Shown: positions 46,599-56,293, numbered from the stretch's first letter. The stretch is 64,000 bases of DNA from Candidatus Chlamydia corallus (GCF_002817655.1 NZ_NWQK01000001.1:310001-374000), one strand, 5' to 3'. Numbers and translations: made by a program. The notes: generated by a model not told the origin, from the sequence alone.

Positions 46599-49427
46599 AT
46601 GTTTTGGAAAATTTTATGTCCTATTTTAATTTGCGCCTCACTGTGCATAACATCTTGTAAACAACGGTTCCAGATCATCCCTAACGAGTGTCCTTTACAA
46701 GTCTCCACTCCAGCTGCTGCGAATCAGAAAATTGAAAAAATTATTTGTAGTAACGGCCTACCTCTTCTCATTATTTCAGATCCCAATTTTCCTACCTCAG
46801 GAGCCGCTCTTCTTGTAAAAACAGGAAACAATGCTGATCCCGAAGAATCTCCTGGGATGGCACATTTCACAGAGCACTGTGTCTTTCTTGGAAATGAAAA
46901 GTATCCTGATGTTTCTGGTTTCCCTGGATTTTTAAGTGCCAATAACGGGATGTATAATGCATTTACTTCATCAAATAGAACTACCTTTATATTTTCGGTA
47001 GAGAATTCTGCTTTTTCTGAAGCTCTGGACCAATTTGTTCATTTATTTATTCATCCAAAGTTTCGTCAAGAAGATCTTGATAGAGAAAAGTACGCGGTAC
47101 ATCAAGAATTCGCTGCCCATCCTCTTTCTGACAGCAGACGTGTTCATCGTATTCAGCAGCTTATTGCTCCTCAAAATCATCCCTGCGCCCGCTTTGGTTG
47201 TGGCAATGCCTCAACCCTAACTTCCGTAACAGGAGAGAAAATGGCTGAGTGGTTTAATCTACATTATTCTCCCGAAAATATGTGTGCAATTGCTTACACC
47301 TCCGATCCTCTTTCTAAAGCAACAAAACAGTTATCAAAGATCTTTTCTCAGATTCCTAGATCACAAAATTATGAGAAACAAAAGCCTTTTTTTCCTTCTG
47401 GAGACACTTCGTCATTAAAAAAGCTCTATATTAACCAAGCAATTCAGCCCACCCCTAATCTAGAGATTTACTGGCATATCTATGATTCTTCCCCTTCGAT
47501 CCCTTTGGGCTGTTATAAAGCTCTTGCCGAAGTTTTAAGAAATGAGAGTGAGAACAGCTTAATGTCTGTATTGAAAAAGGAACAGCTGGTTACAAACTTA
47601 GATGTAGAATTCTATAGGAGTTCTTTAAATACTGGAGAATTCTATATTAGTTACCAGCTTACAGAGAAAGGCGATGAACATTATTCTAAAGTTATTGACT
47701 ATACCTTCCAGTATCTTCGGTATATTCAAGAACATGGTATTCCTAGCTACACTTTAGAAGAAATCTCTACAATTAATGCTTTGAACTACTGTTACAGCTC
47801 TAAAGGCCCTCTTTTTGACTTACTTTGTAAACAAATCGTATCCCTAGCGAATGAGGACTTATCCACGTATCCCTACCATACGCTAGTTTATTCCAGATAC
47901 TCTTCTCAAGACGAGTCTCTTCTGCTTAATTTAGTCTCTGATCCTGAACAAGCTCGCTATGTTTTATCTAGCAAGAACCCTAAAAATTGGGAAGGAGCTA
48001 GAGAGCTCTACGACCCTATTTTTAACATGACTTACCATGCAAAAGCACTAGATCATGTTAAGGATTATGGAAAAGTGCCATCGATAGAACACATGGCGCT
48101 TCCAAAGCCGAATATATTTATTCCTAAAGAAGTGACCCTTCCTGGAGTGCACTTACTGAAAAAACAAGAATTTCCTTTTGCTCCTGTACTCAGTTACCAA
48201 GGCGATAAATTAACTGTGTATCATTGCGAGGACTGCTACTATACAGCACCAAAACTTTCCAGCCAAATTCGCATCCGCTCTGCTCAAATTTCGAGGTCAG
48301 CTCCTCAACCTTTAGTTGCTACAGAGCTCTACTGCTTAGCTTTAAACGATCACCTTCTAAGAGAGTATTATCCTGCAACTACAGCAGGTCTTTCATTTAC
48401 TTGTGGTTTAGGTGGTGATGGTATTGATTTAAGAATTTCGGGGTACGCGGCAACAGTCCCTGGATTACTACATTCTATTTTAACATCGTTACCTAATTTA
48501 GAGATCAATGAAGGGACATTCTCAGTATATAAAAAACAACTGTTAGAGCTCTATCAAGGATCTTTGCTCAACTGCCCGATACGTGCTGGGCTTGATCAGG
48601 CGATCTCACAAGTTATGAAGGGAACCTACTCTAATACTACCAAGCTGGCTGCTCTTGAGGAACTAACTTTTTCGCAATTCCAGGTGTTTACCTCGAACGT
48701 CTTCAATAGTGTACATCTTGAAGCTATGGTGTTAGGGAACCTTTCTGAGGAAGAGAAAAAAGGCTACATCGCTACTTTACAAGCTTTTACGGCATCGCGA
48801 TCTGCCCATACTATAAAGCCTTTTTATTACGAGCTACAATCTAAGAGGGTTGCTGAGATTCATCATAATTATCCGCTAACTGCAAATGGCATGTTGCTAT
48901 TACTTCAAGATGAGAATTCCCCATCTATACAAGGAAAAGTTTGTGCAGAGATGCTATTTGAATGGCTACACCACATTACTTTTGAGGAACTTAGAACCCA
49001 ACAGCAGTTAGGTTATATGGTGGGGGCTCGCTATCAAGAGTTTGCTTCAAGACCTTTTGGATTTCTCTATATCCGTTCAGATGCGTATTCTCCTGAAGAG
49101 CTTTTTGATAAAACGTCTACGTTTCTTAAAAAGATCTCAGCTTCTCCTGAGAACTTTGGAATGTCACAAGAAAAATTTGCAAACATACGCAAAGCCTATA
49201 TCAATAAACTGTTGGAGCCTGAGCATTCCTTAGATATTATGAACTCAGCCTTGTTTTCTTTAGCTTTTGAGCGGCCTTCTGCGGAGTTTTCAACCCCTGA
49301 TTTGAAGATTGCTGCTGCAAAAGCATTAACATACAAAGATTTCTTAAACTATTGTCAATGTTTTCTTACTAATGAACTGGGGACAAAAACCAGTGTCTAT
49401 ATACGTGGCACTGAGAAGAATACATAA
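46599..49427 (+). CDS. ptr: Exported M16 (insulinase/pitrilysin) metalloprotease lipoprotein
   Basis: From ATG 46599 (GAGGAAC Shine-Dalgarno) the protein has 942 residues. A lipoprotein signal peptide ends at ICITSC-like lipobox with Cys20, so it is probably a membrane-anchored periplasmic or outer-membrane protein. The inverted zinc motif HFTEH is at 89-93, with the ligand glutamate near 170 (YAVHQEFAAHP). Four M16 repeats fit pitrilysin and insulin-degrading enzyme. Family members cut short peptides into fragments. An upstream in-frame ATG (46584) would overlap plsB; the chosen start fits the Shine-Dalgarno. Matches chlamydial protein Ptr. Confidence 0.93.
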   Translation: MFWKILCPILICASLCITSCKQRFQIIPNECPLQVSTPAAANQKIEKIICSNGLPLLIISDPNFPTSGAALLVKTGNNADPEESPGMAHFTEHCVFLGNEKYPDVSGFPGFLSANNGMYNAFTSSNRTTFIFSVENSAFSEALDQFVHLFIHPKFRQEDLDREKYAVHQEFAAHPLSDSRRVHRIQQLIAPQNHPCARFGCGNASTLTSVTGEKMAEWFNLHYSPENMCAIAYTSDPLSKATKQLSKIFSQIPRSQNYEKQKPFFPSGDTSSLKKLYINQAIQPTPNLEIYWHIYDSSPSIPLGCYKALAEVLRNESENSLMSVLKKEQLVTNLDVEFYRSSLNTGEFYISYQLTEKGDEHYSKVIDYTFQYLRYIQEHGIPSYTLEEISTINALNYCYSSKGPLFDLLCKQIVSLANEDLSTYPYHTLVYSRYSSQDESLLLNLVSDPEQARYVLSSKNPKNWEGARELYDPIFNMTYHAKALDHVKDYGKVPSIEHMALPKPNIFIPKEVTLPGVHLLKKQEFPFAPVLSYQGDKLTVYHCEDCYYTAPKLSSQIRIRSAQISRSAPQPLVATELYCLALNDHLLREYYPATTAGLSFTCGLGGDGIDLRISGYAATVPGLLHSILTSLPNLEINEGTFSVYKKQLLELYQGSLLNCPIRAGLDQAISQVMKGTYSNTTKLAALEELTFSQFQVFTSNVFNSVHLEAMVLGNLSEEEKKGYIATLQAFTASRSAHTIKPFYYELQSKRVAEIHHNYPLTANGMLLLLQDENSPSIQGKVCAEMLFEWLHHITFEELRTQQQLGYMVGARYQEFASRPFGFLYIRSDAYSPEELFDKTSTFLKKISASPENFGMSQEKFANIRKAYINKLLEPEHSLDIMNSALFSLAFERPSAEFSTPDLKIAAAKALTYKDFLNYCQCFLTNELGTKTSVYIRGTEKNT

Positions 49428-49465
49428 AACCACAATGCTTGTGCATTTGTTTTATCTTTGTGGTT
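49427..49465. terminator. Candidate terminator between convergent genes
   Basis: AACCACAA (49428-49435) can pair with TTGTGGTT (49458-49465) with a loop of about 22 nt. It lies between the ptr stop and the antiporter stop. The large loop makes this only moderately convincing. Confidence 0.45.
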
Positions 49466-50817
49466 CACCTAAAGAAACAGTAGAGAAATTCTGGGATGTT
49501 TCTCAACAACCAGAATACTCCCAAGGAAATTATTGAGGGTCCTAGGGCTCCAAGAAACAACCACCCCATATGAATTGCCGATGATGGAAATGCTGGCCTT
49601 AAGATTAGGTATCCCACAATATTTGGGATATTCGAGACTAAGGTAAGCCCTCCTGCTGCCATACAACCTACAACTACAAGATAATGATAGCAATCAGTAG
49701 CTACGGAGAGATTATGTACTAGGTAATTCACGAGTGCATTATCTAAGAATATAGATAGCGTATAAGAAACTGTCATATATCCGAAGTCTGACAGACCGTG
49801 CATTAAGTTTAGCACCCACCATTCTTGAAGATCTCCGAACACTACTAAGCCAGCATAAAAAAGTCCTACATAGCACACCTTAGGAAGATTTATAGGATCT
49901 TGATAAAAGATAGTAAACTTCTGGAACGCCAAGTAGAACAGCAGCAGAGCTCCCATGAACAAAGGTGTAGATCGTGACAATATTATAGAACTAACAAAAA
50001 CAATATGCACACAGATGATCCACCAGGGTACTTGTTCACCAATAGGATCTTTGCCATTAGGGATGTCTGGGAATTTCTTAAACTCTTTCCGAAAGATAAA
50101 ATAATAGATGGTTGTAGAGACAAGGATAGCAATTATGGCTTTCCATGCGAAGTGGGAAAGAAAAAACGAGTGTTCCCATTTTAGTGTAGGAAAGATCAGA
50201 AAGAGGGCTCTTGAGGATACATAGCTTGTAAGTCCTCCTATAGAGATGTTTGAGAACAGAAGGCCCATAGTAGCATACGCAAAGCGTTTTGAGGGAGAAA
50301 ATACATAAAAGTGCTTCATAAGCAGAGTAGCACCAATAATCATAGCTCCTGTTTCTTTAAGAAGGCAGCAAAGAAGTGGGGGCGCTATCATTAATGTCCA
50401 CCACCAAGATTTGGGAGAGGTATTTCCTATTTTAGCAATTGCGGAGAGTACGCGTTCTGCGAAGTATACTATAGGACGGGACTCTAGTAAAATAAGGATA
50501 ACCATAATGAAGACTGCGAATCCGTAGTTTCTACTGTTAAAGTAGGCCAAGGTAATCCTGTAACCTTCGGTATATAGAAACCAGCAGAACAACGGAATTG
50601 CCCACAAGAAAAATACAATTTCCACTCTACTTAGGATTCTGAAGAGTTCTGATAGGCGGACATAACGTTTCCAACATTCTGGGAAAACAAGTTTTTTATG
50701 TTCGTAGGACTGACAGAGAGTATGAAGCCAGGGAGTAAGAAAGGTGTGCAATATCGAACAAAAAAAGAGCACTGCGGCTCCTATTTTTAAAGAATAAGAG
50801 TATGAAGGCAGGATCAT
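49465..50817 (-). CDS. Putative Na+/H+ antiporter family membrane protein
   Basis: The 450-residue protein is strongly hydrophobic with about ten to twelve membrane helices. It fits the Na_H_antiport_3 (PF07399) group, a family found in chlamydiae and a few other bacteria and annotated by similarity to sodium/proton antiporters. Segments such as SRPIVYFAERVLSAIAKIGNTSPKSWWWTLMIAPPLLCCLLKETGAM look like the conserved antiporter core, but I cannot assign ion or coupling. Corresponds to the CT805 position in chlamydiae. It converges on ptr. Confidence 0.85.
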   Translation of the reverse strand: MILPSYSYSLKIGAAVLFFCSILHTFLTPWLHTLCQSYEHKKLVFPECWKRYVRLSELFRILSRVEIVFFLWAIPLFCWFLYTEGYRITLAYFNSRNYGFAVFIMVILILLESRPIVYFAERVLSAIAKIGNTSPKSWWWTLMIAPPLLCCLLKETGAMIIGATLLMKHFYVFSPSKRFAYATMGLLFSNISIGGLTSYVSSRALFLIFPTLKWEHSFFLSHFAWKAIIAILVSTTIYYFIFRKEFKKFPDIPNGKDPIGEQVPWWIICVHIVFVSSIILSRSTPLFMGALLLFYLAFQKFTIFYQDPINLPKVCYVGLFYAGLVVFGDLQEWWVLNLMHGLSDFGYMTVSYTLSIFLDNALVNYLVHNLSVATDCYHYLVVVGCMAAGGLTLVSNIPNIVGYLILRPAFPSSAIHMGWLFLGALGPSIISLGVFWLLRNIPEFLYCFFR

Positions 50818-51027
50818 AGAGAACCAGACAAGCTGAGTTAATACTTATGCGTAGACATAAAGGTATTCACAGTAAAAAGAAAGGGTCAAAAATTTAGAGG
50901 GAATCTTTGGTTGTTTTTTCCGTAGAGAAATAGAAATTTCACATTAAAAAGCTAAGACACACTTATAAAAGAAATTGTTTAAAATAAAAAAATCCTATAA
51001 GTAGGAAAGGAAGGTGAGGGTTTATTT

Positions 51028-51246
51028 ATGTCTTACAAGATTACACTTCCTGAAGCTGATGAAAAGACTACTACAAAAGTAGAGCAAATTTCCAAAGCTT
51101 CTATTTTTATATTCTCTGCGCTAAAGGAAAAAACTAGTTTAGGTGATATCCATGGATTTTGCCAAGCAGAAAATTCACTTTCTGTAGAGGCAAATAAAAT
51201 CATATCTGTGGCTGAACACACACTCGTGGGCTCTTTCTGTAGATAG
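51028..51246 (+). CDS. Small hypothetical protein
   Basis: A 72-residue frame starts at an ATG preceded by an unusually strong Shine-Dalgarno stretch (AAGGAAGGTGAGGG). The protein begins MSYKITLPEADEKTTTKVEQ and has no signal peptide or membrane helix. Its last 47 nt overlap the 3' end of ispE on the other strand, and the shadow ORF on the minus strand is about as long. I favour a real gene because of the ribosome site and because C. pneumoniae seems to have a small gene at this place, but both points are weak. Confidence 0.5.
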   Translation: MSYKITLPEADEKTTTKVEQISKASIFIFSALKEKTSLGDIHGFCQAENSLSVEANKIISVAEHTLVGSFCR

Positions 51247-52092
51247 GTTGTTTTACAGAATACCATTGATTTTTTCTATAAAGGCAACTTACGGGAACTC
51301 CTTGTGTTTGTTTGATTAGGCTATGAATATGAGACATTGCCTGGGAATCTTTTTCAAACTTGTTTGGATAGCAAACAAATAAAGTTGCTCCCGAACCTGA
51401 CATAAGCACATGGCTATGGAAAGGACTCCATATCCTCTCTAGCATGTGTTTCTTATCTTTCAAGTCTGTGCGTATACGAAATACGGATTTTTCTAAATCA
51501 TTTTCACCATAGAAGAAGGCTTTAGGATTTCCTCTACTCAAGTCTTGTGGAAGTAGGGATTGGTAAGCTCTTTCCGTGGAGACCCCTTGATCATCTAGAT
51601 AAAGAACATATTTATGCTTATGATTACGTTTTTTTAGAGAAACGACCTGTTCTCCCCGACCTTTCCCTAACGCTACTCCTGAAGAAAAAAAAAAGGGACA
51701 TCGCTTCCAATTTCCTTTGCCCAAAGTTGCAAAGTAGTTGCGGGAATATTTGTTTGGAAATGCTTGTTAAGGGCGTAAAGGGCCGTAGCAGCATTACTGC
51801 TACCTCCTCCTAATCCAGCCTGGAGGGGAATAGATTTATTGAGATACCAAGAAACGGGTTGTAAAATTTGTGTTTCCCTTCTGAAAATAGCAAGACTTTT
51901 CCAAATGAGATTAGAGGGGGAAAGCATTTCATCGACATTACTGACCAAATGATCCTTTGTGCTACTCTTTAAAGAAAGTGTGTCTCCAAAATCTATAGCT
52001 TGATACAGGGTTGTAAGCTCATGAAAATTGTCGGAACGTTTTTCCCATATTTTTAAAAAAAGGTTCAACTTTGCGGGAGAAAAGTATTGCAT
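51200..52092 (-). pseudogene. ispE: 4-diphosphocytidyl-2-C-methylerythritol kinase, frameshifted
   Basis: IspE phosphorylates CDP-methylerythritol in the MEP isoprenoid pathway, which Chlamydia depends on. Frame one starts at ATG 52092 (AGGA Shine-Dalgarno), MQYFSPAKLNLFLKI, with the GHMP ATP loop PLQAGLGGGSSNAATAL near 88-104. It ends prematurely at GSDVPFFFLQE. The second frame continues from PFFFSSGVALGKGRGE and runs through the C-terminal LMSGSGATLFVCYP to a stop at 51200. The break coincides with a run of ten A on the plus strand (51685-51694); eleven would restore a full-length protein of about 297 residues. This may be an assembly error or real slippage, since both halves are conserved and undamaged. 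Confidence 0.85.
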
Positions 52093-52127
52093 GATGTCCT
52101 TTCTAACAAACTTTTCTACCCTATACA

Positions 52128-52637
52128 CTAGCCTTCTTGACTTTCTTCAGTTTGTTTCCCTTGTGCCAAAACAGTGACGTATTCATTATCAGAGGTAACT
52201 TCAACCAATAAAGTTGCGGTTACTTCTTCTTTTAGCTTTAAAGGAATGCTTTTCTTGCCCAAATTCTTGATAGCGTAGTGGGCATGAGGAAAATTTTTAC
52301 GAACCAAGAAAATATTCTTCTTTGCGGCTTCTTCAATAATATCCGAGATGGTTACAGATCCGTACATATTATTATCAGGGTCAACACGTACTTGGAATTC
52401 CAATACAGTATCTTTGAGGACCTCAGCAATTCTTTCGGATTCTGTTTTATCAGCAGCAGCTTGTATTAAGCGTTGCTCTTTAAGCTTAGCTTGCAAACGC
52501 AGAGTCCCTGCACCAGCAATAACTGCTTTTTTCTTAGGGATAAGATAGTTACGGGTGTATCCAGGGAGAGCAGCAACTAAATCGCCACTACGTCCTAACC
52601 CATCAACATCTTCAAGTAAAAGTAGCTGTTGTTTCAT
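52128..52637 (-). CDS. rplI: 50S ribosomal protein L9
   Basis: The 169-residue protein has the L9 pattern: MKQQLLLLEDVDGLGRSGDL, GYTRNYLIPKKKAV near 28, then a long helix and C-terminal domain. L9 binds 23S rRNA near the L1 stalk. It follows rpsR by 15 nt in the rpsF-rpsR-rplI order, with the ispE start 35 nt downstream. Slightly longer than the E. coli protein at the C-terminus (TEESQEG). Confidence 0.96.
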   Translation of the reverse strand: MKQQLLLLEDVDGLGRSGDLVAALPGYTRNYLIPKKKAVIAGAGTLRLQAKLKEQRLIQAAADKTESERIAEVLKDTVLEFQVRVDPDNNMYGSVTISDIIEEAAKKNIFLVRKNFPHAHYAIKNLGKKSIPLKLKEEVTATLLVEVTSDNEYVTVLAQGKQTEESQEG

Positions 52638-52652
52638 TTTTCTTCCTATAAA

Positions 52653-52901
52653 TTAATCTTCTCCAACAAAAGGCAACAATCCTAAATGACGGGCCCTTTT
52701 GATTGCTTGCGATAGCACGCCTTGGAAACGGGAAGAAACACCCGTAATTCTTCTAGGTAATACCTTACCTCTTTCAGTAATAAATTTTTTTAAGGTTTCA
52801 ACATCCTTATAATCTATTGATTTCCAACCCGCGGAAACAAAAGGGCATTTTTTATTAAAACGCTTCCTTCTGTGTTCATTACTATGAACAGGCTTATTCA
52901 T
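52653..52901 (-). CDS. rpsR: 30S ribosomal protein S18
   Basis: The 82-residue protein matches S18: [29 protein letters not shown], then [17 protein letters not shown] and RHLGLLPFV. It binds the 30S platform with S6. Located 17 nt after rpsF and 15 nt before rplI. Confidence 0.96.
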   Translation of the reverse strand: MNKPVHSNEHRRKRFNKKCPFVSAGWKSIDYKDVETLKKFITERGKVLPRRITGVSSRFQGVLSQAIKRARHLGLLPFVGED

Positions 52902-52918
52902 ATTTTCTCCTTAATAAA

Positions 52919-53257
52919 TTATTCGGGTAGAGAGGTAAACTCTAAAACTTCTTTTACAGAATCTGCTCTAAGAGTCATAAAGCGAAGCAGATCTTCATTT
53001 AAATGATACTCTTTCCAAAGCTCTGAAATTACTCCAGGAGAGGCAGAAAAATAAATAAAATAGTAGTAGCCCTCCCTAGCTCCACGAATAGTATATGCTA
53101 GTTTTTTACGTCCTTGATCGTGAATTTTATAAATTTCACCGCCGTAATTAGTTATGCCTGAAATAACCTTATCCAAAGCTTTGTGCCTAGCTTCTTCACT
53201 AAGAGTGACGCTAAACACATAGGCGCCTTCGTAAAGTTGATTTTCCTTTTTTCCCAT
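52919..53257 (-). CDS. rpsF: 30S ribosomal protein S6
   Basis: The 112-residue protein is S6, with YEGAYVFSVTLSEEARHK near the start, DQGRKKLAYTIRGAREGYY near 47 and LNEDLLRFMTLRAD near 85. S6 heterodimerises with S18 on the 30S platform. It begins the rpsF-rpsR-rplI cluster. An upstream gap of 91 nt after pth may hold the promoter. Confidence 0.96.
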   Translation of the reverse strand: MGKKENQLYEGAYVFSVTLSEEARHKALDKVISGITNYGGEIYKIHDQGRKKLAYTIRGAREGYYYFIYFSASPGVISELWKEYHLNEDLLRFMTLRADSVKEVLEFTSLPE

Positions 53258-53348
53258 TAAAAACTCCTAAACACAGACAGATAGAGTAGTTTATTATCCT
53301 TAAGATATCTCAGTCCACTAAAATTATTTCAGAAACGTCTTGAGTCAT

Positions 53349-53891
53349 TTAAAATTCCGAACACCACTGGGTAAATAGAGCGGCTGCCTCAATAAATATA
53401 GATTTCAACTGAAGGTTTTCTTCTTCAGAGAATTTTCCTAAAACAAATTTAGATAGTTCAGCACCTTCTTCGGAAGGTCTTCCTAGACCGAACCTTAATT
53501 TCCAGTATTCATTCGAACCTAAACTGGAAGTAATGCTCTTAAGGCCATTGTGTCCCCCACTTCCTCCGTTAAAACAAAGGCGAAGTTTTCCGAACGAACG
53601 ATTCACATCATCAGCGAGAACTAAGATGTGACTAAGAGCAATATTAAAATACTTTTTAGCCAAAATTACAGATTTGCCACTTAAATTGACAAAAGTCGTT
53701 GGCTTAATAAAAATCAAGGGCTCTGAAGAAGACTCTATAAGAGTCATTAAAGCGCAACATTTTGACAAAGGCTTAAATGGCGAGCCATGAAGTTCCTCTA
53801 CCAACCTATCAGCTAATAAGAACCCTACATTATGTCGAGTATTTGCATATTCCCGCCCAGGATTCCCTATAGCTACAATCAGCTTAGCCAT
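53349..53891 (-). CDS. pth: Peptidyl-tRNA hydrolase
   Basis: Pth releases tRNA from prematurely dropped peptidyl-tRNA. The 180-residue protein has the full family signature: [19 protein letters not shown] near the N-terminus with the catalytic His20 region, [15 protein letters not shown] near 60, [12 protein letters not shown] near 90 and [12 protein letters not shown] near 108. It starts only 1 nt after the rplY stop, so the two form an operon. Linkage of pth with rplY (ctc) is common in bacteria. Confidence 0.96.
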   Translation of the reverse strand: MAKLIVAIGNPGREYANTRHNVGFLLADRLVEELHGSPFKPLSKCCALMTLIESSSEPLIFIKPTTFVNLSGKSVILAKKYFNIALSHILVLADDVNRSFGKLRLCFNGGSGGHNGLKSITSSLGSNEYWKLRFGLGRPSEEGAELSKFVLGKFSEEENLQLKSIFIEAAALFTQWCSEF

Positions 53892-53892
53892 A

Positions 53893-54450
53893 TTATCTTC
53901 TAGTGACGGTTATAGCGACTTCTTTCAAAGGTGTAATTGGTTCAATGCCATCAGGGATCTTTATATCAGACAGTTTTCTCGTTTGAGAGAGTCCAACAGA
54001 CTGCACATCAAGTTCTAGAAAAGGCACAATATCTTTAGGTTTGCATACTACGCGAACCGAACGAATCACCTGTCTTAAAGATCCGCCTAGTTTAACTCCA
54101 ATACAGTCCAAAGCATTGATACAACGAATGGGAATATTCAACTTTACAGGACGATCTTCCATGAGTTCTTCAAAATCTAGGTGAATGACATCATAAGTCG
54201 TTATTTGATATTGGATATCTTTAACTAGAGCTTTGACTATACGCCCTTCATAAGACAAAGAAAAGATCGTAGAAGATAGAGCGTCACTTTCTAAATTCGA
54301 TAAAAACTTTTTAAAAACAAGTGCATCAACTGTGATATTAGCGAGGCTCTTGCCTCCAGAATAAATTACAGCAGGAATTCCGCCTCGCTGACGAATTTTC
54401 TTAAGAAAAGATTTCTTACCAGTCTCTCGACTTGTAACTACAAGCTCCAT
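53893..54450 (-). CDS. rplY: 50S ribosomal protein L25/general stress protein Ctc
   Basis: From ATG 54450 (GGAG Shine-Dalgarno) the protein has 185 residues, longer than E. coli L25, as in the Ctc type, with an N-terminal 5S rRNA-binding domain ([15 protein letters not shown]... and [10 protein letters not shown] near 25-35) and a C-terminal domain of about 90 residues. A TTG-started form (54516) adding 22 residues looks spurious. Ctc helps bind 5S rRNA and is linked to stress recovery in Bacillus. pth follows after 1 nt. Confidence 0.93.
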   Translation of the reverse strand: MELVVTSRETGKKSFLKKIRQRGGIPAVIYSGGKSLANITVDALVFKKFLSNLESDALSSTIFSLSYEGRIVKALVKDIQYQITTYDVIHLDFEELMEDRPVKLNIPIRCINALDCIGVKLGGSLRQVIRSVRVVCKPKDIVPFLELDVQSVGLSQTRKLSDIKIPDGIEPITPLKEVAITVTRR

Positions 54451-54660
54451 AATGTTGTTTTCTCCATAATCTTGAGTAAAAGAGCTCTGCGCTATGCATT
54501 CACTCTGAGAGTCCAAACATATTTTCTTAGAGGGCCAATCACTGTCATGTTTTGGACGTCTATCTGACAGTTTTCGAAGTAAAATTATATCTCCACTTTG
54601 GAAAAAGTCAATACTTTCCCTAATTTAAAGAATAGAGTTACCAAAAGGAGAAAAAGGACT

Positions 54661-54732
54661 CTGGGGTGGAAGGATTCGAACCTCCGATGCACGGTACCAA
54701 AAACCGCTGCCTTACCGCTTGGCCACACCCCA
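54661..54732 (-). tRNA. tRNA-Gln (UUG anticodon)
   Basis: Read on the minus strand, the sequence starts TGGGGTG and ends CACCCCA-G, with D arm GCCAAGCGGTAAGGC, anticodon loop TTTTGGT (anticodon TTG) and T arm GGAGGTTCGAATCC. This is a normal tRNA-Gln for CAA and CAG. The 3' CCA is not encoded. Chlamydia charges it through GatCAB-amidated Glu-tRNA-Gln; that enzyme is not in this window. Confidence 0.95.
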
Positions 54733-54806
54733 ACGGAAAGCCATTAGTTTAACCAAACTTCAGTTTTTGAAAATAGGAAAATGATAAAAATCTCTCTTTT
54801 TTGGTC

Positions 54807-54836
54807 TTGAGATTTTACCTTCATGCTTGATATGGG
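54807..54836 (+). promoter_or_regulatory. Possible promoter of glgA
   Basis: TTGAGA (54807-54812), an 18-bp spacer and TATGGG (54831-54836) lie about 27 nt upstream of the glgA start. The spacing is acceptable and the hexamers are partial matches. Sequence evidence only. Confidence 0.35.
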
Positions 54837-54862
54837 ATATTTTATAGTTTTAGGAAGAGTCT

Positions 54863-56293
54863 ATGAGAATCGTACAAGTCGCTGTAGAATTCACTCCAAT
54901 CATTAAGGTGGGCGGCCTAGGTGATGCCGTAGCAAGTTTATCAAAGGAGTTGGCAAAACAAAACGACGTGGAGGTACTTCTTCCTTATTATCCTTTTATT
55001 TTCAAATTCTCTTTATCCCAAATTCTTTCTGAGTCTTCTTTCTATTATGAATTTTTAGGAAAACAGCAGGCCTCTGCGATTTCTTATTCCTACGAAGGTT
55101 TAACGCTTACTATAATTAAATTGGATTCACAAATAGAGCTTTTCTCAACCACGTCGGTATACTCTGATAATAATGTTGTACGTTTCTCTGCTTTCGCAGC
55201 TGCAGCTGCAGCTTATCTTCAACAAGCGGATCCTGCTGACATTGTCCACTTGCATGACTGGCATACAGGCTTACTTGCAGGTTTATTAAAGCATTCTCTT
55301 CGTCCTGTGCATCCAAAGATTGTCTTTACTATCCATAATTTTGGTTATCGAGGATATTGTAGTACGCAGATGCTTGCTGCGTCACAAATTGACGATATTC
55401 ATTTAAGTCATTACCAACTATTTCGCGATCCACAAACTTCTGTTCTAATGAAAGGGGCTCTATATTGTTCAGACTACGTTACTACAGTGTCTCTTACTTA
55501 TGTGCAAGAAATCATAAATGACTATTCTGATTACGAACTTCATGATGCGATTTTAGCAAGAAATTCTGTTTTTTCTGGGATCATCAATGGAATTGATGAA
55601 GAAGTTTGGAACCCAAAAACAGATCCTGCTTTAGTGGCACATTACGATACCAGCCTATTAAACCAACCTGAGATCCTATTTACTAAAAAAGAAGAGAACA
55701 GGACGGCTTTATATGAAAAGTTAGGGATGAGTTTAGACTACTTTCCTTTGATTTGTATTATCTCGCGCATTGTGGAGGAAAAAGGTCCAGAATTCATGAA
55801 AGAGATGATTCTACATGCCATGGAAAACGGCTATGCCTTTATATTGATTGGCACAAGCCAAAACGACCATCTTCTCAATGAGTTCCGTAATTTACAAGAG
55901 TGTCTAGCCAATTCACCTAATATCCGTTTGATTTTGGACTTTAATGACCCTTTAGCAAGGCTAACTTATGCTGCTTCTGACATGATCTGCATTCCATCAC
56001 ATAGAGAGGCTTGTGGACTGACACAGCTGATAGCTATGCGTTATGGCACAGTTCCTTTAGTTCGTAAAACTGGGGGACTTGCTGATACAGTGATTCCTGG
56101 AGTAAACGGTTTTACTTTCTTTGATACAAATAATTTTAATGAATTTCGGGATATGGTTAGCAATGCTGTAGCTACTTATCGTGAGGAGCCCGATATTTGG
56201 TTGAATTTGATTGAGGCGGGCATGCTTCGGGCGTCTGGTTTAGATGCCATGGCTAAGCATTACTTAAACCTTTATCAATCGTTACTGTCATGA
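54863..56293 (+). CDS. glgA: Glycogen synthase (ADP-glucose type)
   Basis: GlgA elongates alpha-1,4-glucan from ADP-glucose. The 476-residue GT5 protein begins MRIVQVAVEFTPIIKVGGLGD with the KxGGL sugar-nucleotide motif at 15-20, has HDWHTG near 130 and a C-terminal Rossmann domain with ISRIVEEKG near 300 and the EACGLTQL catalytic-loop region near 378. In C. trachomatis GlgA is partly secreted and makes glycogen in the inclusion; whether this applies here is not known. The last 19 nt overlap the convergent pgsA. Confidence 0.95.
   Translation: MRIVQVAVEFTPIIKVGGLGDAVASLSKELAKQNDVEVLLPYYPFIFKFSLSQILSESSFYYEFLGKQQASAISYSYEGLTLTIIKLDSQIELFSTTSVYSDNNVVRFSAFAAAAAAYLQQADPADIVHLHDWHTGLLAGLLKHSLRPVHPKIVFTIHNFGYRGYCSTQMLAASQIDDIHLSHYQLFRDPQTSVLMKGALYCSDYVTTVSLTYVQEIINDYSDYELHDAILARNSVFSGIINGIDEEVWNPKTDPALVAHYDTSLLNQPEILFTKKEENRTALYEKLGMSLDYFPLICIISRIVEEKGPEFMKEMILHAMENGYAFILIGTSQNDHLLNEFRNLQECLANSPNIRLILDFNDPLARLTYAASDMICIPSHREACGLTQLIAMRYGTVPLVRKTGGLADTVIPGVNGFTFFDTNNFNEFRDMVSNAVATYREEPDIWLNLIEAGMLRASGLDAMAKHYLNLYQSLLS

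Noticed and set aside
51033-51266. 77-codon minus-strand ORF opposite the small hypothetical gene
   Set aside because: It has no Shine-Dalgarno and mirrors the plus-strand frame; the plus-strand frame has the better start.
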